DNA of 31,648 nucleotides from DSWT01 sp035415725 (GCA_035415725.1 DAOOGN010000050.1:1-31648), one strand, 5' to 3'; positions 15,573-24,204 are shown, counted from the first letter of the stretch. Notes: generated by a model from the sequence alone, not told the origin. Translations and numbers: made by a program.

Positions 15573-17633
15573 ATGAAGGAGAGCAGAAAGAAACTAACGC
15601 GCAGGGAATTTCTGCGCAGTGCGGCCGTATTCACGACCGCGGTGGTAGCGACGGCCTGTACTACCCCCACACCACAGATTATCAAGGAAACCGTTGAAGT
15701 CGAGAAGGAAGTGACCAAGGTTGTCGCCGGTACGCCGATCGTCGAGAAGGTCATCGAGACTCAGGTCGTGGAAAAGGTGGTGACGGCTACACCCGAATTA
15801 CCTAAAGAGAAAGCGCCTGATGTGTTTGGTACCTTCCCCCGGAACGAGACGGTGATCGCCAGGATCCTCACCGGGCGCGTCGGTTCGCCCGACAACTTCA
15901 ACTGGTGGGTGGGCTGGAAATGGTCGGACCGTGGCCTGCAGAACGTGGCGGACGAGGCGCTCTGGACGGTCGACTTTGCCACGGGCAATATCATCAATGG
16001 GCTAGCGGAGGGGGACCCGACCTACAACGCCGACTTCACGGAATGCACCATTCCTCTGCGCAAGGGCGTCGCATGGTCAGACGGCGAACCTTTCACTGCT
16101 GCCGATGTGGTTTATTCGGCTGAGACGTTCAAAGCGTACACAGAGTTCGGCGCCCATAATTTCTTTGTGGACAATGTCGCCTCTGTCACCGCTGAGGATG
16201 ATTACACGGTCAAATTTGTGCTGAACCAGCCCAACTCCCGCTTCCACACGACCTTCCTCGACCGCTGGGGCTGCACCCGGATCATGCCCAAGCACATCTT
16301 CGAAAAGCAAGAAGACCCGGTCCAGTTTACCTTCAATCCGTTTGTGGGCTGCGGTCCGTACAAGCTGCACAGCTTTGATCCTCAAGGAAGCTGGACGGCC
16401 TGGGAAAGACGTGAAGATTGGGATAAGAGTCCCACCGGCATTATGTACGGTATGCCTCAACCCAAGTACGTCATCTACCAGTTCTTTGCCGATGAAGGCG
16501 CGCAAATCCTGGCGCAATTGACGCATCAACTGGATGTGGCGGAACTTTCGGCCGATGGCCTCAAAGCGCTGTTGTCGCAGGCGAAGACCTCCCGCGCTTA
16601 CCAGCCGACCTTCCCCTTTGTGGTCAACAACGACCCTTGCATCACCGGCATCAACATCAACACCGCCCGGCCACCGTTCGATAAACTCGACGTCCGCTGG
16701 GCTTTGGTGTTGGCGATCGACATTGTGGAGTACACGAGTATCGCCGTCGACTCCTCGGGCACTTTAAGCCCGGTGCATATTCCGCACTTAGGGCCATACC
16801 CGAAAGACTACATCGAGCCTATGCAGGATTGGCTGAAGTCCTTCACCATCGATGTGGGCAATGGCGAAACCTTTGCTCCGTATGACTCCACGTCGCCGCA
16901 GCGCATCGCCGACTACGCCAGGAGCCGCGGCTATATCTTCCCGGATACACCGGAATTCCTCGAACAGGCTTTCGGACTGGGGTGGTACAAGTATGCTCCG
17001 GATATCGCCGAGAAACTGCTCCTGAAGAATGGCTTCTCGAAGAATGCGGACGGCAAATGGCTGCTGCCTAATGGCAAGCCCTGGAAGATCTCTTTCCTGT
17101 GCGAGACGACGCTTTCCGGCATGGGTGCGCGCAATGCGGCGGCTGCCGTACAGCAGTGGAAGAAGTTCGGCATCGATGCCGAGATGTTCCCCTCGGAAGC
17201 TCGTGCTGATTTAATCGCCGTCGGCGACTTTGATGTAAGCGGTGACTGGCCGGCCCAAGAACCCTGGGGTGCAGGCCCCGACCTGTATCGCGTGCTCGAC
17301 AGATGGAACTCTGCCTACATCAGACCTGTGGGAGAACGCACCCAGGGCCATTCCTGTCGCTGGTCGAGCGCCGAGATGGACGCCATCATCAAGGAACTGC
17401 GCGAGACGGATCCGTTCGATACCGAAGCCGTCATCGCCATAGGCACCGAGGGCCTCAAGGAAGCGGTCAAGAATATGCCCGGCATCCCGACCTACGGATA
17501 TATCGGCTTTATCGGCTGGGACGAGTACTACTGGACCAACTGGCCCGGCAGCGAAAACCCTTACACCCAGCCTTATACGCACTGGCCCAACTTCAAGTAC
17601 ACGACGCCGTTCCTGAAACCCACTGGCAGATAA
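15573..17633 (+). CDS. ABC importer substrate-binding lipoprotein (Opp/Dpp type, SBP family 5)
   Basis: Extracytoplasmic solute-binding protein of 686 residues. It has a twin-arginine signal (TRREFLRSAA) and a lipobox ending VATAC, so Cys29 would be lipidated. A Val/Glu/Lys-rich linker (IKETVEVEKEVTKVV) follows. The mature part is a family 5 binding protein: WSDGEPFTAADVVYSAE, LNQPNSRF, and a Trp/Tyr-rich C-terminus (GWDEYYWTNWPGSENPY). Family 5 proteins bind peptides or oligosaccharides. The aromatic end and the LacI/GH130 context favour oligosaccharide, as in several Thermotoga transporters. This is inference. The ATG at 15573 is fixed by GGAGG 5 bases upstream. A hairpin separates it from the permease genes. 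Confidence 0.93.
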   Translation: MKESRKKLTRREFLRSAAVFTTAVVATACTTPTPQIIKETVEVEKEVTKVVAGTPIVEKVIETQVVEKVVTATPELPKEKAPDVFGTFPRNETVIARILTGRVGSPDNFNWWVGWKWSDRGLQNVADEALWTVDFATGNIINGLAEGDPTYNADFTECTIPLRKGVAWSDGEPFTAADVVYSAETFKAYTEFGAHNFFVDNVASVTAEDDYTVKFVLNQPNSRFHTTFLDRWGCTRIMPKHIFEKQEDPVQFTFNPFVGCGPYKLHSFDPQGSWTAWERREDWDKSPTGIMYGMPQPKYVIYQFFADEGAQILAQLTHQLDVAELSADGLKALLSQAKTSRAYQPTFPFVVNNDPCITGININTARPPFDKLDVRWALVLAIDIVEYTSIAVDSSGTLSPVHIPHLGPYPKDYIEPMQDWLKSFTIDVGNGETFAPYDSTSPQRIADYARSRGYIFPDTPEFLEQAFGLGWYKYAPDIAEKLLLKNGFSKNADGKWLLPNGKPWKISFLCETTLSGMGARNAAAAVQQWKKFGIDAEMFPSEARADLIAVGDFDVSGDWPAQEPWGAGPDLYRVLDRWNSAYIRPVGERTQGHSCRWSSAEMDAIIKELRETDPFDTEAVIAIGTEGLKEAVKNMPGIPTYGYIGFIGWDEYYWTNWPGSENPYTQPYTHWPNFKYTTPFLKPTGR

Positions 17634-17652
17634 GCCGGTCGGTGATACAATC

Positions 17653-17683
17653 ATCCTGGACGGGCATCTTGCCCGTCCAGGAT
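17653..17683 (+). terminator. Intra-operon hairpin after the binding-protein gene
   Basis: A perfect 13-bp stem (arms beginning ATCCTGGACGGGC) with loop ATCTT, no long T-run. Such hairpins after binding-protein genes usually stabilise the upstream mRNA or dampen read-through, giving more binding protein than permease. Confidence 0.65.
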
Positions 17684-17711
17684 TCCTTGTGTATAAGTGA
17701 GGTGCATTACC

Positions 17712-18719
17712 GTGACATTCGTGAAACGATATCTTATCCCTCGTCTGATCCAATACGTTCTCGTCATCTGGCTGGGCATCACCGTTGTTTTCTTCATTCC
17801 CAGACTCACTCCGAATGACCCTGTCATGAGGATGATCGATCAGATGCAGGCGCGGGGTTCAACGCTGGAACCTGGCTCGATGGACGGCATTATCCGCGAC
17901 CTGACCGAGATGTATGGTTTGGAAGGCTCCTGGCTCGATCAATACTGGGCTTTTTGGGGCCGGCTGTTCCGCGGTGATTTCGGCGTTTCCTTCTTCCAAT
18001 TTCCCACCCGCGTTAACCAGCTCATTGCCACCGCCATGCCCTGGACTTTGGGATTGCTGCTGACTACAACTGCCATTACGTGGACGTTGGGGAATATCGT
18101 GGGGGGGTTAGCGGGTTACTATTCGCGTAGAGGGTGGTCGCGGGTCTTGGATACTATTGCTATGGTAGTTCGCCCGTTGCCCTATTACATCTTTGCCTTC
18201 ACGTTGCTTCTACTTTTTGCCTATGTCGTGCGCTGGTTCCCCATTACAGGGGGGGCGTCATTGGGAGCTGTCCCTACCTTCACCTGGGCCTATATCAAAG
18301 ATGTTCTCTGGCATTCGATCTTGCCGGCCGTCTCGCTATGCGTCCTAGGCGGGGCGGTCCAGTTTCAAACCATGAAACTGATTGTGCAGAATATCAATGC
18401 GGAAAATTTTGTCCAGTATGCCAAGCTAGGCGGCGTTACCGAAAGCCGCATCGTGGGCAAGTATGTCATTCGCAACGCTTTGCTGCCGCAAATCACCGGC
18501 CTGGCGCTTTCGCTGGGGCAAATCTTCAGCGGGGCATTGATTACCGAGATCGTTTATGGCTACCCTGGGCTGGGAATGTTGCTTTATCGAGCTATCGTCA
18601 ATGGAGATTACAATCTCATTATGGGCATCACTATCTTTTCTATCGTCGGCATCACCACAGCAATCCTGATCGTCGACTTAATATACCCCTTGTTTGACCC
18701 GCGGGTGAGATACGCATAA
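17712..18719 (+). CDS. ABC importer permease 1 (DppB/OppB type)
   Basis: Inner-membrane permease of about 335 residues with six or so hydrophobic segments. The N-terminus KRYLIPRLIQYVLVIWLGIT and the motif TPNDPVMRMI are typical of DppB/OppB. The cytoplasmic EAA-like loop reads YAKLGGVTESRIVGKYVIRN, after LIVQNINAENFVQ. I take the GTG at 17712 because GAGGTG lies 7 bases upstream. GTG at 17697 or 17721 is possible. It pairs with the next gene to form the translocation channel. Confidence 0.92.
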   Translation: MTFVKRYLIPRLIQYVLVIWLGITVVFFIPRLTPNDPVMRMIDQMQARGSTLEPGSMDGIIRDLTEMYGLEGSWLDQYWAFWGRLFRGDFGVSFFQFPTRVNQLIATAMPWTLGLLLTTTAITWTLGNIVGGLAGYYSRRGWSRVLDTIAMVVRPLPYYIFAFTLLLLFAYVVRWFPITGGASLGAVPTFTWAYIKDVLWHSILPAVSLCVLGGAVQFQTMKLIVQNINAENFVQYAKLGGVTESRIVGKYVIRNALLPQITGLALSLGQIFSGALITEIVYGYPGLGMLLYRAIVNGDYNLIMGITIFSIVGITTAILIVDLIYPLFDPRVRYA

Positions 18720-18732
18720 GGAGGCCGGCCCC

Positions 18733-19587
18733 GTGAAAGTTCTGCGCGACTTATTCAGAGATTATCGCTTCTGCTTCAGCTTCGGCGCCCTCATGATCAT
18801 CGTGATCATGGCAATCCTGTCTATCTTTTCGCCTTATGACCCTACGTTGTGGAATGTCGTCCCGAGAGATACCAAACCGTCGGCGCAACATTGGCTCGGT
18901 ACTGATTCGAACGGGCAGGATATCTTCTGGCAAGCGACGTTTGCGGTGCGCAATTCCCTGATCATCTCCCTCATCGCGGCGTTGATTTCCAGGGTGATCG
19001 CCATCCTGGTGGGCATGGTTGCCGGATATAAAGGGGGCTTAATCGACCGGATTTTGATGTTTGTCGGCGACAGTCTATTGGTGATTCCCCTCTTCTTGAT
19101 TATGGTGATGATCGCCATGCTGGTGCGAGAATTTATGAATCTGGTGATGCTGGGACTCATGCTCTCGTTTTTCGGCTGGGCATGGGACGCACGCCTGATC
19201 CGCTCCTTGATCTTAAGTTTGCGGGAACGAGAATTCACCAAGACGGCCGTCCTTTCCGGTACCGGAACGGTCAAACTGGTATTGAACGAATACATGCCCT
19301 TCGCCATGCCGCTGATCTTCTCGACTTTGATTAATAATATCGCATGGGCGGTTGGATTGGAGATGACGCTCGCCATCCTGGGCCTGGTTAATCTCAACAT
19401 TCCCACCCTGGGCACGATGTTGAATTGGGCGCTCTTTTACCAGTCGATTCTATTAGGACGTTGGTGGTGGATCTTGACGCCGGTGGTTCTATCGCTGCTC
19501 CTGTTTATTGCGCTTTACTGGCTCTCCGTCAGTATCAGCGAATACCTGGATCCAAGAACTCGCATTCAACGTGTCGGGGCACAGTGA
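18733..19587 (+). CDS. ABC importer permease 2 (DppC/OppC type)
   Basis: Inner-membrane permease of 284 residues. An N-terminal membrane segment is followed by HWLGTDSNGQDIFWQATFAV, the DppC/OppC signature region, and then five more hydrophobic segments. The EAA-like loop is in REREFTKTAVLSGTGTVKLV. It starts with GTG at 18733, with AGGAGG upstream overlapping the end of permease 1 (13 bases between genes). The C-terminal part has the typical LGTMLNWAL and YLDPRTR elements. Confidence 0.92.
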   Translation: MKVLRDLFRDYRFCFSFGALMIIVIMAILSIFSPYDPTLWNVVPRDTKPSAQHWLGTDSNGQDIFWQATFAVRNSLIISLIAALISRVIAILVGMVAGYKGGLIDRILMFVGDSLLVIPLFLIMVMIAMLVREFMNLVMLGLMLSFFGWAWDARLIRSLILSLREREFTKTAVLSGTGTVKLVLNEYMPFAMPLIFSTLINNIAWAVGLEMTLAILGLVNLNIPTLGTMLNWALFYQSILLGRWWWILTPVVLSLLLFIALYWLSVSISEYLDPRTRIQRVGAQ

Positions 19588-19594
19588 GGTGACG

Positions 19595-20599
19595 ATGAAC
19601 AAGACCATACTGAGAACTGAAGGCCTGAAAACCTTCTACGTGCTCGACGTTTTCGGCACCCAGAAAGTCGTCAAGGCGGTCAACGGGGTCGATCTCGATA
19701 TCCGGGAGAACGAAGTCTATGGCATCGCCGGCGAAAGTGGGTGTGGAAAGTCGACGCTGCTGAAAGCGCTCGCGGCCGCGATTGAACCGCCGTTGCGTCT
19801 GATCGATGGCTATATCTTTTATTACATCGATGGCAAAGCGGTGGATGTTGTCACGTTGAGTCCGGAAGCCAAGCGAAAATTGCGTTTGGAATACATCGCT
19901 TACGTTCCCCAAGGCTCGATGAGCGCTCTCAATCCCGTGATCAAGCTGAAAGAGACTTACCGGGATTTCATCGAAAGCCATGTGAGTGGAAAAACTAAAG
20001 AGGAAACCTTCGCGATTGCGGAGAGACATATCACCGAGTTGGGACTGCCACCCGAGATCTTGAATGCGTATCCCCACCAGTTGTCCGGCGGGATGCGTCA
20101 ACGGGTGACGATTGCCCTGGCAGCACTGCTGAAACCCAGCATTATCGTCGCGGATGAGCCGACCACGGCGCTCGATGTCGTGGTCCAGCGCGGCGTCGTG
20201 CAGCTCCTTAAAGACATTCAACAAAAACTGAAAAACACGATCATCCTCGTGACCCATGATATGGGCGTTCAAGCCAACATCGCCGACCGGGTTGGCATCA
20301 TGTATGCGGGGAAAATCGTCGAAGAGGCGACGACCGAGAAGATTTACGGTGCTCCCCAGCATCCCTATACCCGGTTCTTGATCAATTCGCTGCCCCAGTT
20401 TGGCGATAAGTCGGCGCGTGAAAGCGTGCCCGGAAGTCCCCCTTCGCTCATCGATCTGCCTGCTGGATGTTCGTTCCATCCTCGTTGCCCCCACGCCATG
20501 GAAATCTGTATGGAACAGACGCCAGACCTCATCACACTAGATACCGACCACAAGGTCGCCTGCTGGTTGGTTGGAGGAGAGCATGGAAAAGCTGCTTGA
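19595..20599 (+). CDS. ABC importer ATPase 1 (DppD/OppD type)
   Basis: Cytoplasmic ATP-hydrolysing subunit of 334 residues. Walker A is GESGCGKST (residues 46-54), the signature motif LSGGMRQRVTIA, Walker B IIVADEPTTALD, and the H-loop VTHDMG. The C-terminal oligopeptide-transporter extension has the Cys pattern CSFHPRCPHAMEIC and a later Cys, which in related ATPases holds an Fe-S cluster. The start at 19595 has GAGGTG just upstream and follows permease 2 by 7 bases. The gene overlaps the next ATPase gene by 17 bases. Confidence 0.95.
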   Translation: MNKTILRTEGLKTFYVLDVFGTQKVVKAVNGVDLDIRENEVYGIAGESGCGKSTLLKALAAAIEPPLRLIDGYIFYYIDGKAVDVVTLSPEAKRKLRLEYIAYVPQGSMSALNPVIKLKETYRDFIESHVSGKTKEETFAIAERHITELGLPPEILNAYPHQLSGGMRQRVTIALAALLKPSIIVADEPTTALDVVVQRGVVQLLKDIQQKLKNTIILVTHDMGVQANIADRVGIMYAGKIVEEATTEKIYGAPQHPYTRFLINSLPQFGDKSARESVPGSPPSLIDLPAGCSFHPRCPHAMEICMEQTPDLITLDTDHKVACWLVGGEHGKAA

Positions 20600-21548
20600 A
20601 GTCAAGAACCTGACTAAAGTATTCTCCATGGGGAGTATACTCTCAAGAGTCAAACTGACCGCCACCGACAATGTGTCCTTTTACATCAAACCGGGCGAGA
20701 TTTTTACCCTGGCAGGAGAGAGCGGCTGCGGCAAAACCACGACCGCCAAAATCATTTTAGGTTTCGAGGAACCGACTTCAGGTACGATCCTCCACAACGG
20801 CAAAGATCGTGCCGAATCCACGGGCAAGAAAGTGTGGCAGGAAGAGGCTATACAGGCCATCTTTCAGGACCCCTTTGGCACCTTCAACCCCCTGCGCGTC
20901 GTCGACCGCTATTTTTTTGAGACTGCTCGGAATTTCGGGATGGCGACCACCAAGGGCGAAGCCATCGAGTTGATCGATAAGACGTTGCGGCTGGTGGGAC
21001 TTACCTACGACGAATTCGCCGGAAAATACCCCAGCGAGTTCTCCGGTGGTCAATTGCAGCGGGTCTCCATTGCCAGAGCTTTGCTGACCAGACCCACCTT
21101 GCTCATTGCCGATGAACCGGTTTCGATGGTCGATGCCTCTTTGCGCATGTCGATTGTCAACCTGTTCAAGAGACTCAAAGAAGAGGAGAATCTGGGTGTG
21201 CTCTATATCACCCATGATCTGGCGACTGCCTACTATGTCAGTGAGCGCATTGCTATTATGTTCAGAGGCAACATCGTCGAAATGGGGTCCGTCGAACAAG
21301 TGTTGATGGATCCCAAACATCCTTACACCCGACTGCTGCGTGAGTCCATCCCCGAGGCGGACCCGCGGAAGCGCTGGCGTGACAAGATTTCGCTTTCCGA
21401 ATTAGAACATCAAGAATATATGCGCAAAGGCTGCAAATTTGCCGGACGTTGTCCTCAGGTGATGGATCAATGTCTTCTTGAGCCTCCCCCCGATGTCACC
21501 GTGGATGGTGTGTTGGTCAAGTGCTACTTATACTCAGAGCACGCTTAG
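20583..21548 (+). CDS. ABC importer ATPase 2 (DppF/OppF type)
   Basis: Second cytoplasmic ATPase, 321 residues, forming the heterodimeric motor with ATPase 1. Walker A is GESGCGKTT (45-53), signature FSGGQLQRVSIARA, Walker B LLIADEPVSMVD, H-loop ITHDLA. The C-terminal Cys-containing extension reads CKFAGRCPQVMDQC. The ATG at 20583 lies inside the end of the preceding gene, with GGAGGAG upstream. It is the last gene of the importer operon and is followed by a strong terminator. Confidence 0.95.
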   Translation: MEKLLEVKNLTKVFSMGSILSRVKLTATDNVSFYIKPGEIFTLAGESGCGKTTTAKIILGFEEPTSGTILHNGKDRAESTGKKVWQEEAIQAIFQDPFGTFNPLRVVDRYFFETARNFGMATTKGEAIELIDKTLRLVGLTYDEFAGKYPSEFSGGQLQRVSIARALLTRPTLLIADEPVSMVDASLRMSIVNLFKRLKEEENLGVLYITHDLATAYYVSERIAIMFRGNIVEMGSVEQVLMDPKHPYTRLLRESIPEADPRKRWRDKISLSELEHQEYMRKGCKFAGRCPQVMDQCLLEPPPDVTVDGVLVKCYLYSEHA

Positions 21549-21573
21549 CCTGATGTGCTGGTCATCGCACCCC

Positions 21574-21605
21574 AACGCCGCGCCATCCATGGCGCGGCGT
21601 TTTTT
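21574..21605 (+). terminator. Intrinsic terminator of the importer operon
   Basis: Arms AACGCCGCGCCAT and ATGGCGCGGCGTT pair perfectly across a 2-base centre and run straight into TTTTTT. The T-tract overlaps the stop codon of the convergent GH130 gene (TTA at 21604-21606), so the two operons end tail to tail with no spare bases. Confidence 0.9.
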
Positions 21606-22482
21606 AGAGATCGCCGAGATTGCCTTGCGCCAGGCCGATGACGGTATCCGCCGCGCCGTAGTACACCCATAGTTCCCGCCCCAACAAAACAGCGCCGCAA
21701 GTGAAAACGACGTTGTTCACGTCGCCGACGATCTCCCACTCGGCCTCCGGTTGCAACAGCCATTCCGGTTGGCGGGCGATGACGCGGGTCGGATCGTCCA
21801 GGTCGAGCAGCGCCGCGCCGAGGCGATACCACAGCTTCTCGTCCACGCCGTGGTAGATCAGCAGCCAACCTTTCTCCGTCTTGATCGGCTGTGCGCCCGC
21901 GCCGATTTTCTCCGCTTCCCACGGAAACTTCGGCTGCATAATACGGGTGTGATCCGTCCAGCGCAGCAGATCGTCGGAGAACGCCAGGTAGATGTCCGGG
22001 ACGGGGCGGTGCAGCATACAGTACCGCCCGCCGATTTTCTCCGGGAAGAGCGCCGCGTCTTTGTTGTTGCCGAAGAGCGTATCCGGGATGACGACGCCGT
22101 GACGCTGCCAGTGGATGAGGTCGGCGGATGTCGCCAGCGCGATCTGGGTGCGCGCTCCGTCGTAGGCGGTGTAGAGCATGACAAACGTGTCGCCGATCTT
22201 GGTGACGCGCGGGTCTTCGACGCCCTGCGCTTCTTCAGGGACGACGTTGGAGGCGAGCACCGGCTCATCCAGCCGCGCGAAGTGGATGCCGTCGTCGCTC
22301 ACCGCGTAGCCGATGCATGAGCGGTCGGGATCGCCGGGATTGTGCGCCACGGCGCGGTACAGCAGGTGGAACTTGCCACCGTCGTGAATGGCAGCGGCAT
22401 TGAGAACGGCGCTCTTTTCCCAGGGTACGTCCTGGCGTGGCATCATGATCGGCCCGTCGCCGACGCGGTGTAAGTTTAACAT
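21604..22482 (-). CDS. GH130-family glycoside phosphorylase/hydrolase
   Basis: Cytoplasmic enzyme of 292 residues of the five-bladed propeller family GH130, mostly inverting phosphorylases that split beta-mannosides to mannose-1-phosphate, with some hydrolases. Visible motifs are HLLYRAV, GYAVSDDGIHF, the catalytic segment QGVEDPRVT (Asp90 the likely acid), NNKDAALFPEK, GAGAQPIKTEKGWLLIYHG and VYYGAADT near the end. There is no signal peptide. The ATG at 22482 has AAGGAG upstream and shares its A with the stop codon of the AbiEii-like gene (TAATG). It converges on the ABC importer operon, which suggests it degrades what the importer brings in. Donor and acceptor sugars are not predictable. 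Confidence 0.9.
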   Translation of the reverse strand: MLNLHRVGDGPIMMPRQDVPWEKSAVLNAAAIHDGGKFHLLYRAVAHNPGDPDRSCIGYAVSDDGIHFARLDEPVLASNVVPEEAQGVEDPRVTKIGDTFVMLYTAYDGARTQIALATSADLIHWQRHGVVIPDTLFGNNKDAALFPEKIGGRYCMLHRPVPDIYLAFSDDLLRWTDHTRIMQPKFPWEAEKIGAGAQPIKTEKGWLLIYHGVDEKLWYRLGAALLDLDDPTRVIARQPEWLLQPEAEWEIVGDVNNVVFTCGAVLLGRELWVYYGAADTVIGLAQGNLGDL

Positions 22483-23153
22483 TAAAACTCCTTTCGTGCG
22501 CTAAACCAATCTTCTCCTAAAGCTTGCGCTTTAGCGACAAAAAAACATTTGACTTCATCCCAGGTTACGTCTGTCAAAAGTCTTGGCTGTAAGTCGCGGT
22601 CGGCATTGTCGAACCATATCAGGCTTTCTATCGCCATTAGCTCGAAATCACGGGCGTAAGGATATTTGGTTCGCCCCAAAATGAGCAACTCGTTCAGGGA
22701 AACTTTCTGAAGGATAAAGTACAGGTCGTAAAAGTCTTTGCGACTTCCGCGACTGATGAGCGCGTCGAGCTTCATCAAGCCAATATCCACGATCCCGGCG
22801 ATAGCGACGCCTTCTACGCTATCCGTCGGCGCGAGCAAAGGATAACTATAGCCGAAAAAACCCACGTGCATATTGTGGATCTCGAGCAATAGATTCCCTT
22901 CGACGTCTTCCAATGCTTGTGGGCGCAAAGGAGAAAGTGTATCCAGAATCTCACGGCGGGTTTGCTGTCCGATTTCGTCAGTGTTGGAGAAGAAATCCAA
23001 ATCCACCGAGCGGCGATGCCCTAAGCGCAGCGCCAGCGCTGTTCCGCCGGCCAGATAAAAACGCGGTGCAAAGGTGCATTGCCCGATAAAGGTCAGAACC
23101 TCGCGCATAGTGGGTGTGCCCGTCTCCCAAAAAACCGGCGTCAATGCCGCCAT
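22482..23153 (-). CDS. AbiEii-type nucleotidyltransferase (toxin-like)
   Basis: Protein of 223 residues of the nucleotidyl-transferase AbiEii/AbiGii toxin family. The polymerase-beta-like core is FYLAGGTALALRLGHRRS followed by VDLDFFS, with the Gly-Gly and Asp51-x-Asp53 expected of the fold. A conserved downstream part reads KLDALISRGSRKDFYDLYFIL. Characterised members add nucleotides to tRNA or other targets and act as type IV or related toxins. Many genomic homologues are not tested. The ATG at 23153 has AAAGGA upstream. It overlaps the 115-residue partner gene by 13 bases, an antitoxin-toxin style arrangement. Unusually its stop overlaps the start of the GH130 gene. Confidence 0.85.
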   Translation of the reverse strand: MAALTPVFWETGTPTMREVLTFIGQCTFAPRFYLAGGTALALRLGHRRSVDLDFFSNTDEIGQQTRREILDTLSPLRPQALEDVEGNLLLEIHNMHVGFFGYSYPLLAPTDSVEGVAIAGIVDIGLMKLDALISRGSRKDFYDLYFILQKVSLNELLILGRTKYPYARDFELMAIESLIWFDNADRDLQPRLLTDVTWDEVKCFFVAKAQALGEDWFSARKEF

Positions 23154-23488
23154 AGTTGACGTTCCTTTGGGCGCACCGGTTGCCCCAAGCCCAGGAGCAC
23201 ACACCAGAGATTGTAGCGGCGCCAGGGCAAGCGCCGTATACCCCACTGTTGGACCCAACTGGTGATGGTCCCGCGCCCGTAAACCGTGAACAACCAGCGC
23301 AGCTCTCGACGGTCGCCATAGGCCAGGACGCGCTCGATAATCAAATGCTGGTGCTGCGCCGGGTCAAGCGACTCGATGTCATACTCCTGAAAGCAGGCCG
23401 TCAGGCTGCGCGGAACACCTGACGCTGTTGCCGCGTTAATGGTTAGCTTGCCGGGTTCGATCCCTTTGCTTTGCAAAATTGACTCCAT
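23141..23488 (-). CDS. Small partner of the AbiEii-like protein (DUF6922-like, putative antitoxin)
   Basis: Protein of 115 residues. The core LIIERVLAYGDRRELRWLFT, followed by VYGRGTITSWVQQWGIRRLP, resembles DUF6922-type proteins that commonly precede AbiEii-like nucleotidyltransferases. It is Trp- and Arg-rich with a helical, DNA-binding look, although no classical helix-turn-helix can be proved by eye. There is no good ribosome site at the ATG (23488). Position (first, overlapping) and size fit an antitoxin that also represses the operon. This is inference from context. Confidence 0.7.
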   Translation of the reverse strand: MESILQSKGIEPGKLTINAATASGVPRSLTACFQEYDIESLDPAQHQHLIIERVLAYGDRRELRWLFTVYGRGTITSWVQQWGIRRLPWRRYNLWCVLLGLGQPVRPKERQLWRH

Positions 23489-23621
23489 TTGCGTATGCTG
23501 TCACAGTTTGACTGTATTGTAGCATGTATCGCCGAACGTTTCAAGCCAACGCATTCACCGATGTAAAATGTTACCGAAGTGGCAGCGTTCCTCGAAAAGA
23601 AAATGCTACCGAGGAAATGAA

Positions 23622-23930
23622 ATGGCCACTGAAGAGAAAATGACCCTAGACGAAGTGTACAAATACTTGCGGTTGCTGAAGCCGCGTTACCAGCAGGCCG
23701 ATCGAGCCGGAAAGAGTACGTGGCTGGACGAGATGGAGGCAGTGACCGGGCGTCATCGCAAGAGCCTGATTCGGCGGTTACAGGGGAGCGTGCAACGTCA
23801 AGCTCGCTCCCACGAACGGGAACGCACCTACAAAGCGGATGTCGATGTGGCGCTGCGACGCATTTGGGAGAGCTACGACTATATCTGCGCGGAACGTCTA
23901 TGGAGGTTTACGCACGAACACCCCGAATGA
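23622..23930 (+). pseudogene. Truncated transposase (N-terminal part)
   Basis: About 100 codons read MTLDEVYKYLRLLKPRYQQA, then DEMEAVTGRHRKSLIRRLQG, then ALRRIWESYDYICAERL. This resembles the N-terminal helix-turn-helix region of a DDE-type insertion-sequence transposase whose full length would be several hundred residues. The match ends at ICAERL; the remaining codons (WRFTHEHPE) come from an unrelated terminator hairpin. The whole catalytic part is gone. Upstream, two related blocks AAAATGTTACCGAAG (23566) and AAAATGCTACCGAGG (23600) may be the left end of the element. It separates the toxin-like operon from the DUF4097 operon. Confidence 0.7.
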
Positions 23931-23950
23931 TTTTTCGGGGTGTTCGTTTT
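23914..23950 (+). terminator. Intrinsic terminator hairpin between converging units
   Basis: A 14-bp perfect stem (arms ACGAACACCCCGAA and TTCGGGGTGTTCGT) with loop TGATTT is followed by TTTT on the plus strand. It overlaps the end of the truncated transposase frame and lies 27 bases beyond the stop of the 75-residue gene of the opposite strand, for which it could also act, less efficiently. Confidence 0.75.
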
Positions 23951-23976
23951 AGGGGCGGCCGGTTTTCTGGGCGAAT

Positions 23977-24204
23977 TTAGAAGGATGTTGTTTGTGCAGC
24001 GTGTCGTTCGAGCCATTGGCCGAACTGCACGAAGGTATGACCTAGCTGATGTACAAGCTGGCGCGGTTGACGATAGCGCCGGTACGGCAACCCGGTCTGT
24101 GTGCTGTGCAACAAGCGTCGTGTGACCGCTTGCTGGAGGGCTTCCTGGTGCCATTGGGTAGCAGTTGCCCTTAGTACAGGGATATTCAAGCCAAGGTTTT
24201 CCAT
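23977..24204 (-). CDS. Small protein of unknown function, 75 residues
   Basis: Basic, helical small protein: TQWHQEALQQAVTRRLLHST, then RQLVHQLGHTFVQFGQWLER. It has no signal peptide or membrane helix, but the end (LGHTFVQFGQWLERH) is amphipathic. I do not recognise a named family. It is real rather than a chance frame because an AGGAG ribosome site lies 7 bases before the ATG (24204) and it follows the DUF4097 gene by only 63 bases on the same strand. It would be the third gene of the DUF2089-DUF4097 operon. Confidence 0.65.
   Translation of the reverse strand: MENLGLNIPVLRATATQWHQEALQQAVTRRLLHSTQTGLPYRRYRQPRQLVHQLGHTFVQFGQWLERHAAQTTSF

Noticed and set aside
19535..20494. Long minus-strand open frame of 319 codons
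   Set aside because: Antisense shadow of the first ABC ATPase gene. No ribosome site and no family pattern.
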